The notes under the pieces are model-generated. The model ran no database searches. It was not told where the DNA came from and saw only the letters and a list, made by a program, of their open reading frames with translations. A DNA stretch of 64,000 nucleotides from the NCBI GenBank assembly GCA_964517495.1, contig CAZFER010000025.1:1-64000 (forward strand), in the 5' to 3' direction. The DNA is from CAZFER01 sp964517495. GTDB taxonomy: Bacteria > Hinthialibacterota > Hinthialibacteria > Hinthialibacterales > Hinthialibacteraceae. Every line of letters begins with the position of its first letter. Position 1 is the first letter of the stretch. Below, piece after piece: positions 8,323-16,290 of this stretch. The translations under genes were made by a program, and so were the position numbers.

Positions 8323-8568
8323 ATGGGAATGTCCAAAGAGCAAATTATGGAGCGTATATCCGTAGATCCCAATGTTTGTTTTGGGAAACCATGCATTCGA
8401 GGGAGACGAATATGGGTGTCATTAATCCTGGATCTTCTTGCGGATGGAATGAGTCATGAGGAGTTGATTCGGGAATACGATATAGAAGAGGAAGATATCC
8501 GTTCCTGTATTGCCTATGGCGCTGAAATGTCACGTGAGCGCTTTATCCCGATATCGTTGGAATCATGA
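8323..8568 (+). CDS. DUF433 antitoxin
   Basis: This 81-residue protein carries the DUF433 signature ISVDPNVCFGKPCIRG followed by a helical HTH-like part (LLADGMSHEELIREYDIEEEDI). DUF433 proteins are antitoxins paired with PIN-like DUF5615 toxins, bind the operator and repress their own operon. The ATG at 8323 is chosen because GAGGTG lies 7-8 bases upstream; an ATG at 8296 lies further back. The stop overlaps the toxin start by 4 bases (ATGA), giving translational coupling. Both genes look intact, unlike most TA genes in this window. Confidence 0.88.
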   Translation: MGMSKEQIMERISVDPNVCFGKPCIRGRRIWVSLILDLLADGMSHEELIREYDIEEEDIRSCIAYGAEMSRERFIPISLES

Positions 8569-8927
8569 AAATCAAACTGGATGAAAATCTTGGACACTCT
8601 GTCGCGCAAATATTCAGAGATGCGGATTATGATGTTGAGACGGTTCGACAGGAAGGTCTGTCGGGCGCAAGTGATCGGCATGTCATTGAAATCTGCCAAA
8701 AGGAACAACGATGCCTTGTTACGCTCGACTTGGATTTTAGCAATCCACTTGTTTTCGATCCGGCTATTTACCATGGAATTGCCGTATTGAGAGTTCCGTC
8801 GAATCCAACGTATCAGGATTTCCTCGATTATACCCATACTTTACTTGTGGGATTTTCCAGCAATGATATCCACGGGCAATTATGGATTGTCCAGCGGAAC
8901 CAAATTCGTATTTATCAACCGGAATAG
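8565..8927 (+). CDS. DUF5615 PIN-like toxin
   Basis: The 120 residues begin MKIKLDENLGHSVAQIF, the usual opening of DUF5615 proteins, with the acidic DEN. A second acidic cluster VTLDLDFSNP holds the other expected catalytic residues. Proteins of this PIN-like fold are predicted RNases in type II TA systems. The gene overlaps the DUF433 antitoxin by 4 bases. The pair sits between two copies of a transposase fragment, suggesting arrival or rearrangement through mobile DNA. The target RNA is unknown. Confidence 0.87.
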   Translation: MKIKLDENLGHSVAQIFRDADYDVETVRQEGLSGASDRHVIEICQKEQRCLVTLDLDFSNPLVFDPAIYHGIAVLRVPSNPTYQDFLDYTHTLLVGFSSNDIHGQLWIVQRNQIRIYQPE

Positions 8928-9091
8928 AACACCTCTTTTAAGCTACGAATTACTGTTTTTCACAGATTTCGACAACGCAGGGATTGCCTTCTTCATCCGG
9001 TATGAACGACTAAGGTCTTGTCATCTTCGAACGCACAGTGGGTATCACCTTGTTGTTGGGGACGATTGGCCGGGTGTGTATGCCCACCAGC

Positions 9092-9196
9092 AAACGGGGC
9101 CGCCGCAAAGTTAATTATCAACTCGAAGAATACTCTTCCCAGGAACAAGACCTTTTGCAAGCACTTGATCTTCTATCCGCTCATCTCAAACGTTTT
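9092..9196 (+). repeat. 105-bp direct repeat, copy 2
   Basis: Second copy of the repeat at 7892-7996, with about six mismatches, including the changes that give RRKV instead of RPKA in the encoded fragment. Confidence 0.8.
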
Positions 9197-9238
9197 CACT
9201 TTGAAGGCGTTAGTGTATACACCTCCGACCAAAACTAA
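9092..9238 (+). pseudogene. Transposase C-terminal relic, copy 2
   Basis: The frame reads KRGRRKVNYQLEE, then LLQALDLLSAHLKRF and FEGVSVYTSDQN before a stop. It repeats the end of copy 1 but keeps the terminal VYT-type ending of the family. The upstream part of the transposase is missing; 8928-9091 shows no recognisable coding sequence. The first 105 bases are the direct repeat. Confidence 0.6.
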
Positions 9239-9321
9239 CCACCTCAATCTGTTTGACTTATATAAACCGATCCGCCAGGGCTATAATAAAGTCACGATAG
9301 GAGGTTATTGATTCTCATTTC

Positions 9322-9427
9322 CAGGGGCTATCTTATGTAACCCCGTTGGGGTAAAAAGCATGGATTCATTATACTTTTGGGTAAAGATCAGCACTCTTGG
9401 GAGGGGAATGGAACTACATATGGCTGA
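9322..9427. repeat. MITE-like intergenic repeat, variant copy
   Basis: A variant with the block CTTGGGAGGGGAATGG and an intact terminal CATATGGCTGA end (to 9427). Its left half carries GGGTAAAAAGCATGGATT, shared with the copy near 12800. It occupies the gap before the nucleotidase gene. Confidence 0.55.
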
Positions 9428-9459
9428 ACTATTACATTAAAAGAAATGATGGAGAAAAA

Positions 9460-10806
9460 ATGAAAAAAATACTCTATTTTATTATTTACCTGTGTTTGCT
9501 TCCTATATTATTTGTAGGAGCGGAGATTGTTCCTTTGACCATCCTGCATACCAATGACTTTCATTCCTATTTGCTTCCCCATCAGGATGGCAAAGGGGGA
9601 GCGGCCATTATCGCAGGCTATTATAAACAGGCCAGGAAAGATATTGACAATCTGTTGATTCTTGATGCGGGAGATATGATCAGTGGGACGCCGGTTTCTT
9701 CCCTCTTCAAGGGCGATCCAATCTTCCATGTCTTAAACCATTGGACATTGGATGCGGCCACCATTGGGAATCATGAGTTTGACAATGGCTGGCAACGGAT
9801 TGAGCGTTATCGCGATATCGCAGATTTCCCATTATTATGCGCCAATGCCTATTATCCCGATCCGAAGGGTATAATGCATCTTATTGGAGATCACGCCTAC
9901 AAGGTTTTTGATCGAGGTGGCCTGAAAGTAGCTGTAATCGGTGTGGTTACGGAATACACCCCTTATATCACTGTCCGTGAAGGAACGGAGGGGATAAAAT
10001 TTGTTGGTTCCATTGATGCCTTAAATCAGTTGGTTCCCAAGTTAAAAAAGACCGTTGATATAATCATTGTCTTATCACACATCGGGCATGACAACGACCG
10101 CCGATTGGCAGAGGAAGTTGAGGATATTCATCTGGTTATAGGCGGGCATAGCCATACTCGATTGGATAAAGAAGTTTATATCAACGGTGTTCCAATCGTG
10201 CAAGCAGGCAGCAAAGGACGATATATCGGGCGGATTGACCTGAAGGCTGATAATGAAGCCGATCATATCGTTGATTTTACTTACCAATTGCTGGAGGTTG
10301 ATCCAACATTAGCCAAACCGGATGCTGAGACTAAAAAACTTATCCAGCAATGGGAGGATCGGGTTTCAGAGGTTGTCGATCGGCCTTTAGGTACAGCGGT
10401 AAAAAAATTATCAAAAATCGATATGATTTTTCTTGCCGATGCCGCTTTTCTTGAAGCCACTGATGCAGATTATTCTTTTCATAACTCTGGAGGCACACGT
10501 GGTTCGCTGAATCAAGGCGAATTTAGTTATCGTGAAATGTGGAATATTTATCCCTTTGATAATACTTTAGTTACAGCAAGGGTGATTGGAAAAGAGATTC
10601 CAGAGCATTTTTATGGATACCAGCCTATCCAGCCAGAAAAAATGTATAAAGTCGTAACCAATAGTTATATTCGGGATCAGTGGAAACGAATGCATCCAGA
10701 CCTTGCAGAATGGGAATGGCAGGATACTGGTTTGGTCATTCGGGATGCGATTATACGCTATATAGAGAAGCGCAAAAATATTGAACCGGTTAAGTTATTT
10801 CGATAA
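9460..10806 (+). CDS. Exported 5'-nucleotidase / metallophosphoesterase
   Basis: This 448-residue protein belongs to the UshA/5'-nucleotidase family, which removes phosphate from nucleotides or cyclic nucleotides in the periplasm. The ATG at 9460 follows GGAG and starts a hydrophobic signal peptide ending near FVGAE. The metal-binding motifs are present in order: ILHTNDFH (Asp33, His35), LDAGDM, IGNHEFDNG and IGGHSHT. The C-terminal nucleotide-binding domain is recognisable (HNSGGTRG, WNIYPFDNTL). It is slightly short for the family. It stands alone on the plus strand after a repeat, with a small membrane protein gene downstream. Confidence 0.9.
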   Translation: MKKILYFIIYLCLLPILFVGAEIVPLTILHTNDFHSYLLPHQDGKGGAAIIAGYYKQARKDIDNLLILDAGDMISGTPVSSLFKGDPIFHVLNHWTLDAATIGNHEFDNGWQRIERYRDIADFPLLCANAYYPDPKGIMHLIGDHAYKVFDRGGLKVAVIGVVTEYTPYITVREGTEGIKFVGSIDALNQLVPKLKKTVDIIIVLSHIGHDNDRRLAEEVEDIHLVIGGHSHTRLDKEVYINGVPIVQAGSKGRYIGRIDLKADNEADHIVDFTYQLLEVDPTLAKPDAETKKLIQQWEDRVSEVVDRPLGTAVKKLSKIDMIFLADAAFLEATDADYSFHNSGGTRGSLNQGEFSYREMWNIYPFDNTLVTARVIGKEIPEHFYGYQPIQPEKMYKVVTNSYIRDQWKRMHPDLAEWEWQDTGLVIRDAIIRYIEKRKNIEPVKLFR

Positions 10807-10873
10807 GATTTTCTATTAAGCCAGAATGGTTTATAATTATTAAAATGCCAAGTCTATTTATGGAGATCAATGT

Positions 10874-11035
10874 ATGAATGAACAGCAAAATGAACAGTTG
10901 GAACAACAGAATGAAGGGGATGAGCAACCTCAAATCGAGGAATACGGGTGGGAATTTCACAAAAAACCACTGCTGTATGCCCTTATTTTAACCATTCTAT
11001 TTTATGCGTTTATCACATTCTACGTGAGTTTGTAA
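10874..11035 (+). CDS. Small single-span membrane protein
   Basis: The 53-residue frame begins MNEQQNEQLEQQNEG, continues with an acidic Gln/Glu-rich head (IEEYGWEFHKKP) and ends in one hydrophobic helix (LLYALILTILFYAFITFYV). GGAG lies about 8 bases before the ATG. The polar head would be cytoplasmic by the positive-inside rule (HKK before the helix). I know no family. It follows the nucleotidase gene by 67 bases and could share its transcript. Codon use and architecture look genuine. Confidence 0.65.
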   Translation: MNEQQNEQLEQQNEGDEQPQIEEYGWEFHKKPLLYALILTILFYAFITFYVSL

Positions 11036-11061
11036 GCAAGTTTTTTGAATCAATAGAAGAA

Positions 11062-11084
11062 GGGGCGCTTATTCCAAGCGCCCC
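11062..11084. terminator. Hairpin between convergent genes
   Basis: GGGGCGCTT (11062-11070) pairs perfectly with AAGCGCCCC (11076-11084) around a 5-base loop. It lies between the plus-strand small ORF and the minus-strand permease gene. T-runs are not immediately adjacent on either strand, so it is a probable bidirectional terminator rather than a textbook one. Confidence 0.6.
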
Positions 11085-11117
11085 CATACAGGTTATTTTC
11101 GTTTTGTTTGTGTGTTT

Positions 11118-12545
11118 TTACACCAGTTGATCGGGTTGAGGTTCAGTGACTGGAGCATCATCCGCTGGTAATTCATCTTTACCATAAGGAATAGTCTCAG
11201 GTTCGAGGCCCGCTTTCGCCAGGATAATGTAGAGCACAAATCCCACGATGTATGAATAAATAGCGGCGGGAACAATGCTACCGTAGCCTATATTCGGTAA
11301 AATTCCGACGATAAAGCCCACGATAAGAGAAATATATCCAGCCCAATTAATCCCTTTGCGTGGTCCAGGCCATTTCCCACCAGAAAGCAGGTAATCGGCT
11401 GTAATTGCACCGCAAATGGGGCCAAAGGATGCACCAATCAAACCAAAGAATGGTCCTAATTCTCCCGCAACCCCAGTTACGGCCAGAATGATACCAATGG
11501 TTGCTCCACCTAAGGCAAATGCCATTCTTGAGATGCTGGGGATCATGGTAGAAAAGCTATTGGCAATAATAAAGCAACAGAAACAGGCAGGAGCCATGGA
11601 CGCGATAGCAAAGAGGAGGAACATGAATTGGCCGCCAGCCATTTGGCCAATGGTTTGTGAGAATGTCCAGGCACCTTGTTCGGCATAGGCCAGGTCTGGA
11701 TTACTTCCCATCACACCGGCAATCGCGATCATGGGGAGAATGCCGCAAACAATGATTGCAACTGCAACACCGACCAAGCCGCCCATGAGTACATCATTTT
11801 TATCACGGTTATTCATGCCGAAGTCAGCACCTGCCGCTCCCGCGGTAGCAAAAAATCCAATAATGATCTGAATGGCCATTAACATCCCAAACATGAAGGT
11901 AGGATGCTCAATCCCCATTTTTGCCGCATCGAATTTGCTGACATCAAATTCGGAAAGGCCGCCGGAGGCGGAAAAAGCGGCATAAAGCAACATGACGAGG
12001 GGCACAATCGGGAAAAAGGTTGCCACTTTGGCGACGTATTGAATACCCTTGGCGGCTAAAAAGGCAAAGATATACCCCCAGATAATCCCTGTAATGATAA
12101 AGGCTATTGTACGGGGACCCGGGGCTTCAGCCGCTCCGTAAATGGCTTTCAACACAAAGTCGGTTGAGAAAAAGGTGGCCACACTGTACCATCCCACTTG
12201 CAATACGCCCATGAACAAGCCGGGAATAAAATACCCGCCTTTATCGCCATATGTTGATGAACCGATGATATAGAGTGGATAACCTGTTTTCATGCCCCAC
12301 ATGGCAGGCGCAAGATAAAAAAGCAGAAATGAGAGGAAACCCGCGATGATAATACCTAAAATCACAGCACCAAGGCCGCCTGCATTTAGAGTCCCAAGTC
12401 CAAGCTGATCATAAAACGCAATCCACAAGAAGATTCCGGCATATGAGGGAGCCGTATTGACATACCACGGTGCACGATTTTCGGACGGATTGGGTTTTGC
12501 TGAACGCAAATAATCCGGTAAAGGATAGTTTGATGTTTCAGCCAT
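11118..12545 (-). CDS. NCS1-like purine/cytosine-type permease
   Basis: The 475 residues make about 12 membrane helices. The N-terminal RAPWYVNTAPSYAGIFLWI and the later GAAGADFGMNNRDKND loop resemble nucleobase:cation symporter-1 (CodB-like) transporters, which import purines, cytosine, allantoin or related compounds with H+ or Na+. The substrate cannot be told from sequence. The C-terminal tail is acidic and Pro-rich. No nucleobase catabolic genes are adjacent, though an exported 5'-nucleotidase lies convergent to it and could supply nucleosides. The start has a usable AAGGAG site upstream (AAAGGAGTTTTTGAACT). Confidence 0.75.
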   Translation of the reverse strand: MAETSNYPLPDYLRSAKPNPSENRAPWYVNTAPSYAGIFLWIAFYDQLGLGTLNAGGLGAVILGIIIAGFLSFLLFYLAPAMWGMKTGYPLYIIGSSTYGDKGGYFIPGLFMGVLQVGWYSVATFFSTDFVLKAIYGAAEAPGPRTIAFIITGIIWGYIFAFLAAKGIQYVAKVATFFPIVPLVMLLYAAFSASGGLSEFDVSKFDAAKMGIEHPTFMFGMLMAIQIIIGFFATAGAAGADFGMNNRDKNDVLMGGLVGVAVAIIVCGILPMIAIAGVMGSNPDLAYAEQGAWTFSQTIGQMAGGQFMFLLFAIASMAPACFCCFIIANSFSTMIPSISRMAFALGGATIGIILAVTGVAGELGPFFGLIGASFGPICGAITADYLLSGGKWPGPRKGINWAGYISLIVGFIVGILPNIGYGSIVPAAIYSYIVGFVLYIILAKAGLEPETIPYGKDELPADDAPVTEPQPDQLV

Positions 12546-12735
12546 AGTTCAAAAACTCCTTTCAAGATTCGGTTTTTAGCCAATTGAGTGTTAATTGCTA
12601 AACACTATCATGAATATACAAAAAATGAAAAGAGATTTATAGATACGAAGAGGGATGTTCAGTGTAAATTTTTGATTAAATTGTGGGATGTTAAACAGGT
12701 ATATGCCTGAAAATAAACAACAATGTCCACGAACA

Positions 12736-12914
12736 ATGAAAATTCCCCTCCCAAGTTTGCTGATTTTTACCCACAATTCGGTAGAGAAAAAAAAATCCCA
12801 AAGGGGTAAAAAACATGGATTAACAAAACTTGAGACTAAATCTCAGCATTTTATAGGGGGAGGAATAGTGGGACCGGTCATAAGTTTTCACTCCCTTTCA
12901 CTTCATATGGCTGA
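12736..12914. repeat. MITE-like intergenic repeat, copy C
   Basis: This compound copy contains CCCCTCCCAAGTTTG, GGGGGAGGAATAGTGGGACC and a terminal CATATGGCTGA end. It also holds ACATGGATTAACAAAACTT, shared with a spot near 55010. Together with the terminator at 12933 it fills the 450-base gap between the permease and prepilin genes; no further gene is seen there. Confidence 0.6.
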
Positions 12915-12932
12915 TATGCATAAAAAAATAAA

Positions 12933-12952
12933 GGGGAGCAAAATTGCTCCCC
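12933..12952 (-). terminator. Intrinsic terminator of the prepilin gene
   Basis: GGGGAGCAA and TTGCTCCCC form a 9-bp stem with a 2-base loop. On the minus strand the stem is followed by TTTATTTTTTTA, a good U-run. It lies 42 bases past the stop of the minus-strand prepilin gene. Confidence 0.85.
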
Positions 12953-12994
12953 ATCTTGATGAACCATTTGGATCTACGTTTTTGTTAAATGGAC

Positions 12995-13603
12995 TTATGG
13001 TCCAATGCGGATAATGTCACCCGCGCTGGAAGTACCATTTGAAGGATCGTAAAGGAAATCCTTCATGTGATAGTTTGAATCACGGATAGCCGAGCGTCGC
13101 AAGTCGTCCAAGCGAGCACCGGTATATTCAGTTTCTTCAAACGCTTCGTCTGCGTTTCCATCAGAACTATCCGGACCATAACTGGTGAGGACATAATAGC
13201 TCTGACCGTCTGAACCATACTGATAGCCATCTTCGTTTCCATCGCCTCTGAATGGATCAAAGGGGATAGAAGAAATGTATGCTACCGGCGTGGTCAGGTA
13301 GATGCGACGAGCATTTCGTGAAACACCGATCATAACGTGAGCCACGTTAATGGTGGGATCATCCAGGTTCCTGTATTGAACACGCATGATCTGACGGTCG
13401 GTGTTCATGGGCGGATACTGGTTGTTGTCGATAAAGAATTGTTCCAAAGAACTTTGGATATTCCGTATCTCCGACTTCGCCCGAGCCACTTTTGCACGCA
13501 CCTGAGCGTTCAAAAAGTTAGGAACGGCAATAGCCGCCAAAATCCCGATAATCGCCACAACGATCAGCAGTTCGATTAGGGTAAAGCCTCGCAGTCTCTT
13601 CAT
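12995..13603 (-). CDS. GspG-like prepilin (type II secretion/type IV pilin pseudopilin)
   Basis: The 202 residues begin MKRLRGFTLIELLIVVAIIG, a class III prepilin signal. The prepilin peptidase cuts after Gly6 and Phe becomes the mature N-terminus, with Glu at mature position 5. The hydrophobic helix is followed by a GspG-like helix (VRAKVARAKSEIRNI) and a C-terminal globular part with FDPF and YYVLTSYGPDSSDGN, which resembles the calcium-binding loop of GspG pseudopilins. AAGGAGGTG precedes the ATG. No secretion machinery genes are nearby, so it is an orphan pseudopilin of the kind often multiplied in PVC-type genomes. Confidence 0.88.
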   Translation of the reverse strand: MKRLRGFTLIELLIVVAIIGILAAIAVPNFLNAQVRAKVARAKSEIRNIQSSLEQFFIDNNQYPPMNTDRQIMRVQYRNLDDPTINVAHVMIGVSRNARRIYLTTPVAYISSIPFDPFRGDGNEDGYQYGSDGQSYYVLTSYGPDSSDGNADEAFEETEYTGARLDDLRRSAIRDSNYHMKDFLYDPSNGTSSAGDIIRIGP

Positions 13604-13793
13604 CCTTTTTCACCTCCTTCCTTTGGTAAATTTTGGTGGTAGGATGTTGCGCCCCGATTGAACGGGAAAAAGATCCAAGGTTCGAGAATAATGAATAAAT
13701 ATGAATATAATACCGATATAAATACTTCTCACCTCGGACCTTATCGCAATGAGACCGCCAAGGCCATCATGCAAACATCGCATCCACTATTAA

Positions 13794-13822
13794 TGAGTAT
13801 CACACTCCAAATTTATTGTCAA
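13794..13822 (-). promoter_or_regulatory. Candidate sigma-70 promoter for the prepilin gene
   Basis: On the minus strand a perfect TTGACA (13822-13817) is 17 bases from TACTCA (13799-13794). It lies about 190 bases upstream of the prepilin start. The -10 is weak, so the call is tentative. The rest of 13604-14033 shows no gene. Confidence 0.4.
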
Positions 13823-13937
13823 CCCACTATATCCTTTTTTAATCGATTTATCCAGGTAATCAGATAAACCATTAAAAAAGTGACTCTTATATAGTCTTAT
13901 CCAATATAAAGACCTAAAATTTCATAAACCTTTAATC

Positions 13938-13966
13938 TTGTCAAGTGTTTCCAATTCATATAATAA
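13938..13966 (+). promoter_or_regulatory. Candidate sigma-70 promoter for the DUF4870 gene
   Basis: TTGTCA (13938-13943) is 17 bases from TAATAA (13961-13966), with an overlapping TATAAT at 13959-13964. It lies about 70 bases before the ATG at 14034 in an AT-rich stretch. Confidence 0.5.
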
Positions 13967-14033
13967 TAAACAAGATTCTTTTTTATTTTTAGTGGTATGA
14001 TTGAACAGAGTTTTTCAGATAAAGGAAGCCGGG

Positions 14034-14444
14034 ATGCAAAATGTACATCGACCTAAAGCGTCAATATCAAAAGAAGAACGTATCTGGGCCACGGTAAGTC
14101 ATTTAAGTGCCCTTTGTTTCTTTGCGGTTCCGCCCATTGGCCATATTATCGCCCCGCTCATTATATGGTTGATTAAACGTGAAGATTCACACTATCTTGA
14201 TCAACATGGGAAAGAAGCGATCAATTTTCAAATAAGTTTTACCATTTATATGTTTGTTGCGTTGATTATGATGTTTACTCAGATCCTTTTTGTGGTAGGG
14301 CTTCCTGTTGCTATTGGATTGGGCATTTTTTGGTTGGTTGCCATGATCATCGCCGCTATTAAAGCAAACGATGGAAAACATACCCGATATCCATTAACTA
14401 TACGATTCCTAAAGGATGAGGAGGGGAATTCGAGCAATAGATAG
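14034..14444 (+). CDS. DUF4870 membrane protein
   Basis: This 136-residue protein has three or four hydrophobic segments and the DUF4870 pattern. ERIWATVSHLSALC opens the domain, followed by IIAPLIIWLIKRED, a central HGKEAINFQISFTIYMF and a terminal IIAAIKANDGKHTRYPLTIRF. The function of the family is unknown; members resemble the Tic20/TM2 class of small membrane proteins. The ATG at 14034 is chosen over an upstream TTG because AAAGGA lies 8-9 bases before it. It has its own promoter-like sequence and appears monocistronic. Confidence 0.85.
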   Translation: MQNVHRPKASISKEERIWATVSHLSALCFFAVPPIGHIIAPLIIWLIKREDSHYLDQHGKEAINFQISFTIYMFVALIMMFTQILFVVGLPVAIGLGIFWLVAMIIAAIKANDGKHTRYPLTIRFLKDEEGNSSNR

Positions 14445-14460
14445 CAGTAAACAGGCGAGA

Positions 14461-14568
14461 TTTTCCCCCTGAATCCCCCCGTCAAGGGGGGGACTTTTGA
14501 AGCAATAACCGCTTAAGTTTATGACATTTGGGGCGAACCTGCGTGTTCGTCCGATGTTGTGGTTCGGC
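14461..14568. repeat. Repeat remnants: C/G hairpin and family 2 half-copy
   Basis: CCCCCC / GGGGGG (about 14475-14492, loop GTCAA) form a stem followed by CTTTTG. Past it, 14530-14568 is half of the family 2 repeat, with GGGCGAAC / GTTCG arms followed by ATGTTGTGGTTCGGC. It separates two convergent genes and may act as a terminator. Confidence 0.45.
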
Positions 14569-14600
14569 ACAATAAATAAGAACATTCGACAATGTCTCAA

Positions 14601-15437
14601 TTAGATTCTCTGAAATCCACCCTTATGCAGAGCAACGGGAAGAGGGATGAAATCCAGCAAAGGAAATCGGGGGAAGAGTTCATCAAACTTCTGAATAATT
14701 TCATTTTCCAGTGGCATATCGTCCAATTCGATCATATGATTTGGCGATTCAGCCATTTCCAAAACCGAACTGCCATTCTCTTCGTTTTGGGACAGATAGT
14801 GGGAAAAACGCATTTGTTCATCAACAATTTGTTGCTTTTTCATATCGATGGGGACTTCCAGGTTTAAATCTTCCTGTAATTCTTCGCGCTCATTTCGTGT
14901 GCGCCGGTAATGGCAGATCAGGCGGCAAAATCGATGCTTTTTCATATTATCGATCACGAACATCGATGATTCGGGGTAACGTTGAAGAAATGTTTGAATC
15001 CGTTCATTTTTAAGGGCAAGTTGTTTTAGTTTCCGGGCACTTAATCCCTCTTTATTTGCCGTTTTATTCTTATGGTGATGATGAAGGGCGGCCAGGATGA
15101 AGGGGCATATATAAAAGGCCAAAAAAGGTACCAAATAGGAAATCAAGATTTCAACTTGATAAAAATAACGCAATACAAAGGTGGTTGCGATAGTGAGTTG
15201 GAATCCCCACAAAATCAGCCTTTTGTATTCCGCCAGGAAAGCAGCGGACAATAAGGATATTCGTACCAGCCATTTCAGAATGAAATATAAAAGTACGAAC
15301 CAGCCAACCGCCAGCATGGTTTCAAGCAGCCAGGGCGGTAATACTTTGGTGCCGACATAATATAATCCCACTAAGAGAAGAACGATTAGTATTTCAATAA
15401 AGGTAAAGCCATGTGAGAGAGACTGTTTGTTGATCAT
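14601..15437 (-). CDS. Polytopic membrane protein with a prepilin-like N-terminus
   Basis: The 278 residues open with SLSHGFTFIEILIVLLLVGL, which fits a class III prepilin signal (Gly, Phe, Thr and Glu at mature position 5). Instead of a single helix and a globular domain, it continues with about four more membrane helices (to about residue 118), HHHHKNK, and a long soluble C-terminal half rich in Glu, Gln and Arg. That half holds RTRNEREELQEDLNLEVPIDMKK in two parts and a Pro-rich end. I know no family with this layout. It lies 1 kb from a GspG-like prepilin gene. Whether the peptidase would cut it is unknown; loss of the short leader would move the first helix to the mature N-terminus. Confidence 0.7.
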   Translation of the reverse strand: MINKQSLSHGFTFIEILIVLLLVGLYYVGTKVLPPWLLETMLAVGWFVLLYFILKWLVRISLLSAAFLAEYKRLILWGFQLTIATTFVLRYFYQVEILISYLVPFLAFYICPFILAALHHHHKNKTANKEGLSARKLKQLALKNERIQTFLQRYPESSMFVIDNMKKHRFCRLICHYRRTRNEREELQEDLNLEVPIDMKKQQIVDEQMRFSHYLSQNEENGSSVLEMAESPNHMIELDDMPLENEIIQKFDELFPRFPLLDFIPLPVALHKGGFQRI

Positions 15438-15576
15438 CAGTTTAATTCCTCATATCGGATGATGCCATATTTCGTTGACAGGATGATGGATTAATATGAC
15501 GTTCATCACATTTTAGAAAAAAATCCAATTTTTGTGCACGAAAACTCATTTTTTAAACGTCTTAATTTAATAACAG

Positions 15577-15746
15577 TCAGCCATATGCAATGGAAAAAGA
15601 GTTAAAAATTCAGTTGGTCCCACTATTCCTCCCCCAATGAAATGGGGGAGATTAGGGGGGGTAAATGAATGTGTTCAAGGTTTTCTTATCAACCCTCCCC
15701 TAACCCCTCCCAATCTTGGTAGGGGAATGGAACATCAAAAGGCTGA
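15577..15746. repeat. MITE-like intergenic repeat, copy D (full length)
   Basis: This 170-bp element runs from TCAGCCATATGCAATGG to AACATCAAAAGGCTGA, so the ends are imperfect inverted repeats. Inside are CCCCCAATGAAATGGGGGAG and CCTCCCAATCTTGGTAGGGG. It contains no ORF. It lies in the gap between the divergently transcribed prepilin-like gene and the ECF operon. Confidence 0.75.
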
Positions 15747-15801
15747 TCTCTTTTTATTCAATAACCGTGTTCATTAAAAATGATACTGAAAAATTGTTTA
15801 A

Positions 15802-16290
15802 ATGAAAAAATTGCATCAGGAATTAGAGAGAATATATGACCAATTCAGTCAATCCCTTTATTCCTATGCCTTAAACATTACCAAGAATCGTGAATTGGCG
15901 GAAGATGCCATTCACCAGGCGTTTTACCGTTTGATGAATCAAACGCAGAGGCCTAAACATTTGAAGGTCTATGTCTTTCGCAGTGTAAGAAACGCCTGCA
16001 TTGATTTGATTCGCAAGGAAAACCGGTCAAACCAGATTGAAGACCGTTTTATCTTTGAATATAAGGCAAATCCTCGTGATCAAGCCGCGGATGAGGAATT
16101 TGTCGAGAATGTCATACAAGCCATGGCCCACCTTTCTGAAGATGAACGCGAAACGATTGTGCAACACCTTTATGCTGAATTGACTTTTCGTGAGATTTCA
16201 GAAATTCGTGATATTTCCATTAATACAGCCATGTCGTGGTATCGACGGGGAATTGAAAAATTGCAAAAGCATTTGGAGGAACTCCCATGA
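15802..16290 (+). CDS. ECF RNA polymerase sigma factor
   Basis: This 162-residue sigma-70 family protein has only regions 2 and 4. Region 2 reads LYSYALNITKNRELAEDAIHQ with FRSVRNACIDLIRKE; region 4 has LSEDERETIVQHL, LTFREISEIRDI and TAMSWYRRGIEKL, its helix-turn-helix. It would direct polymerase to a small regulon, probably including its own operon. The stop overlaps the next start by 4 bases (ATGA). The next gene encodes a short protein with one membrane helix, the usual place for an anti-sigma factor. Confidence 0.9.
   Translation: MKKLHQELERIYDQFSQSLYSYALNITKNRELAEDAIHQAFYRLMNQTQRPKHLKVYVFRSVRNACIDLIRKENRSNQIEDRFIFEYKANPRDQAADEEFVENVIQAMAHLSEDERETIVQHLYAELTFREISEIRDISINTAMSWYRRGIEKLQKHLEELP

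Noticed and set aside
7986..8396. Open frame of 136 codons on the minus strand
   Set aside because: It overlaps the DUF433 antitoxin start on the opposite strand, has no good ribosome site and no family resemblance.
13658..13867. Plus-strand 69-codon frame upstream of the DUF4870 gene
   Set aside because: It crosses promoter-like AT-rich sequence, lacks a ribosome site and has no recognisable features.
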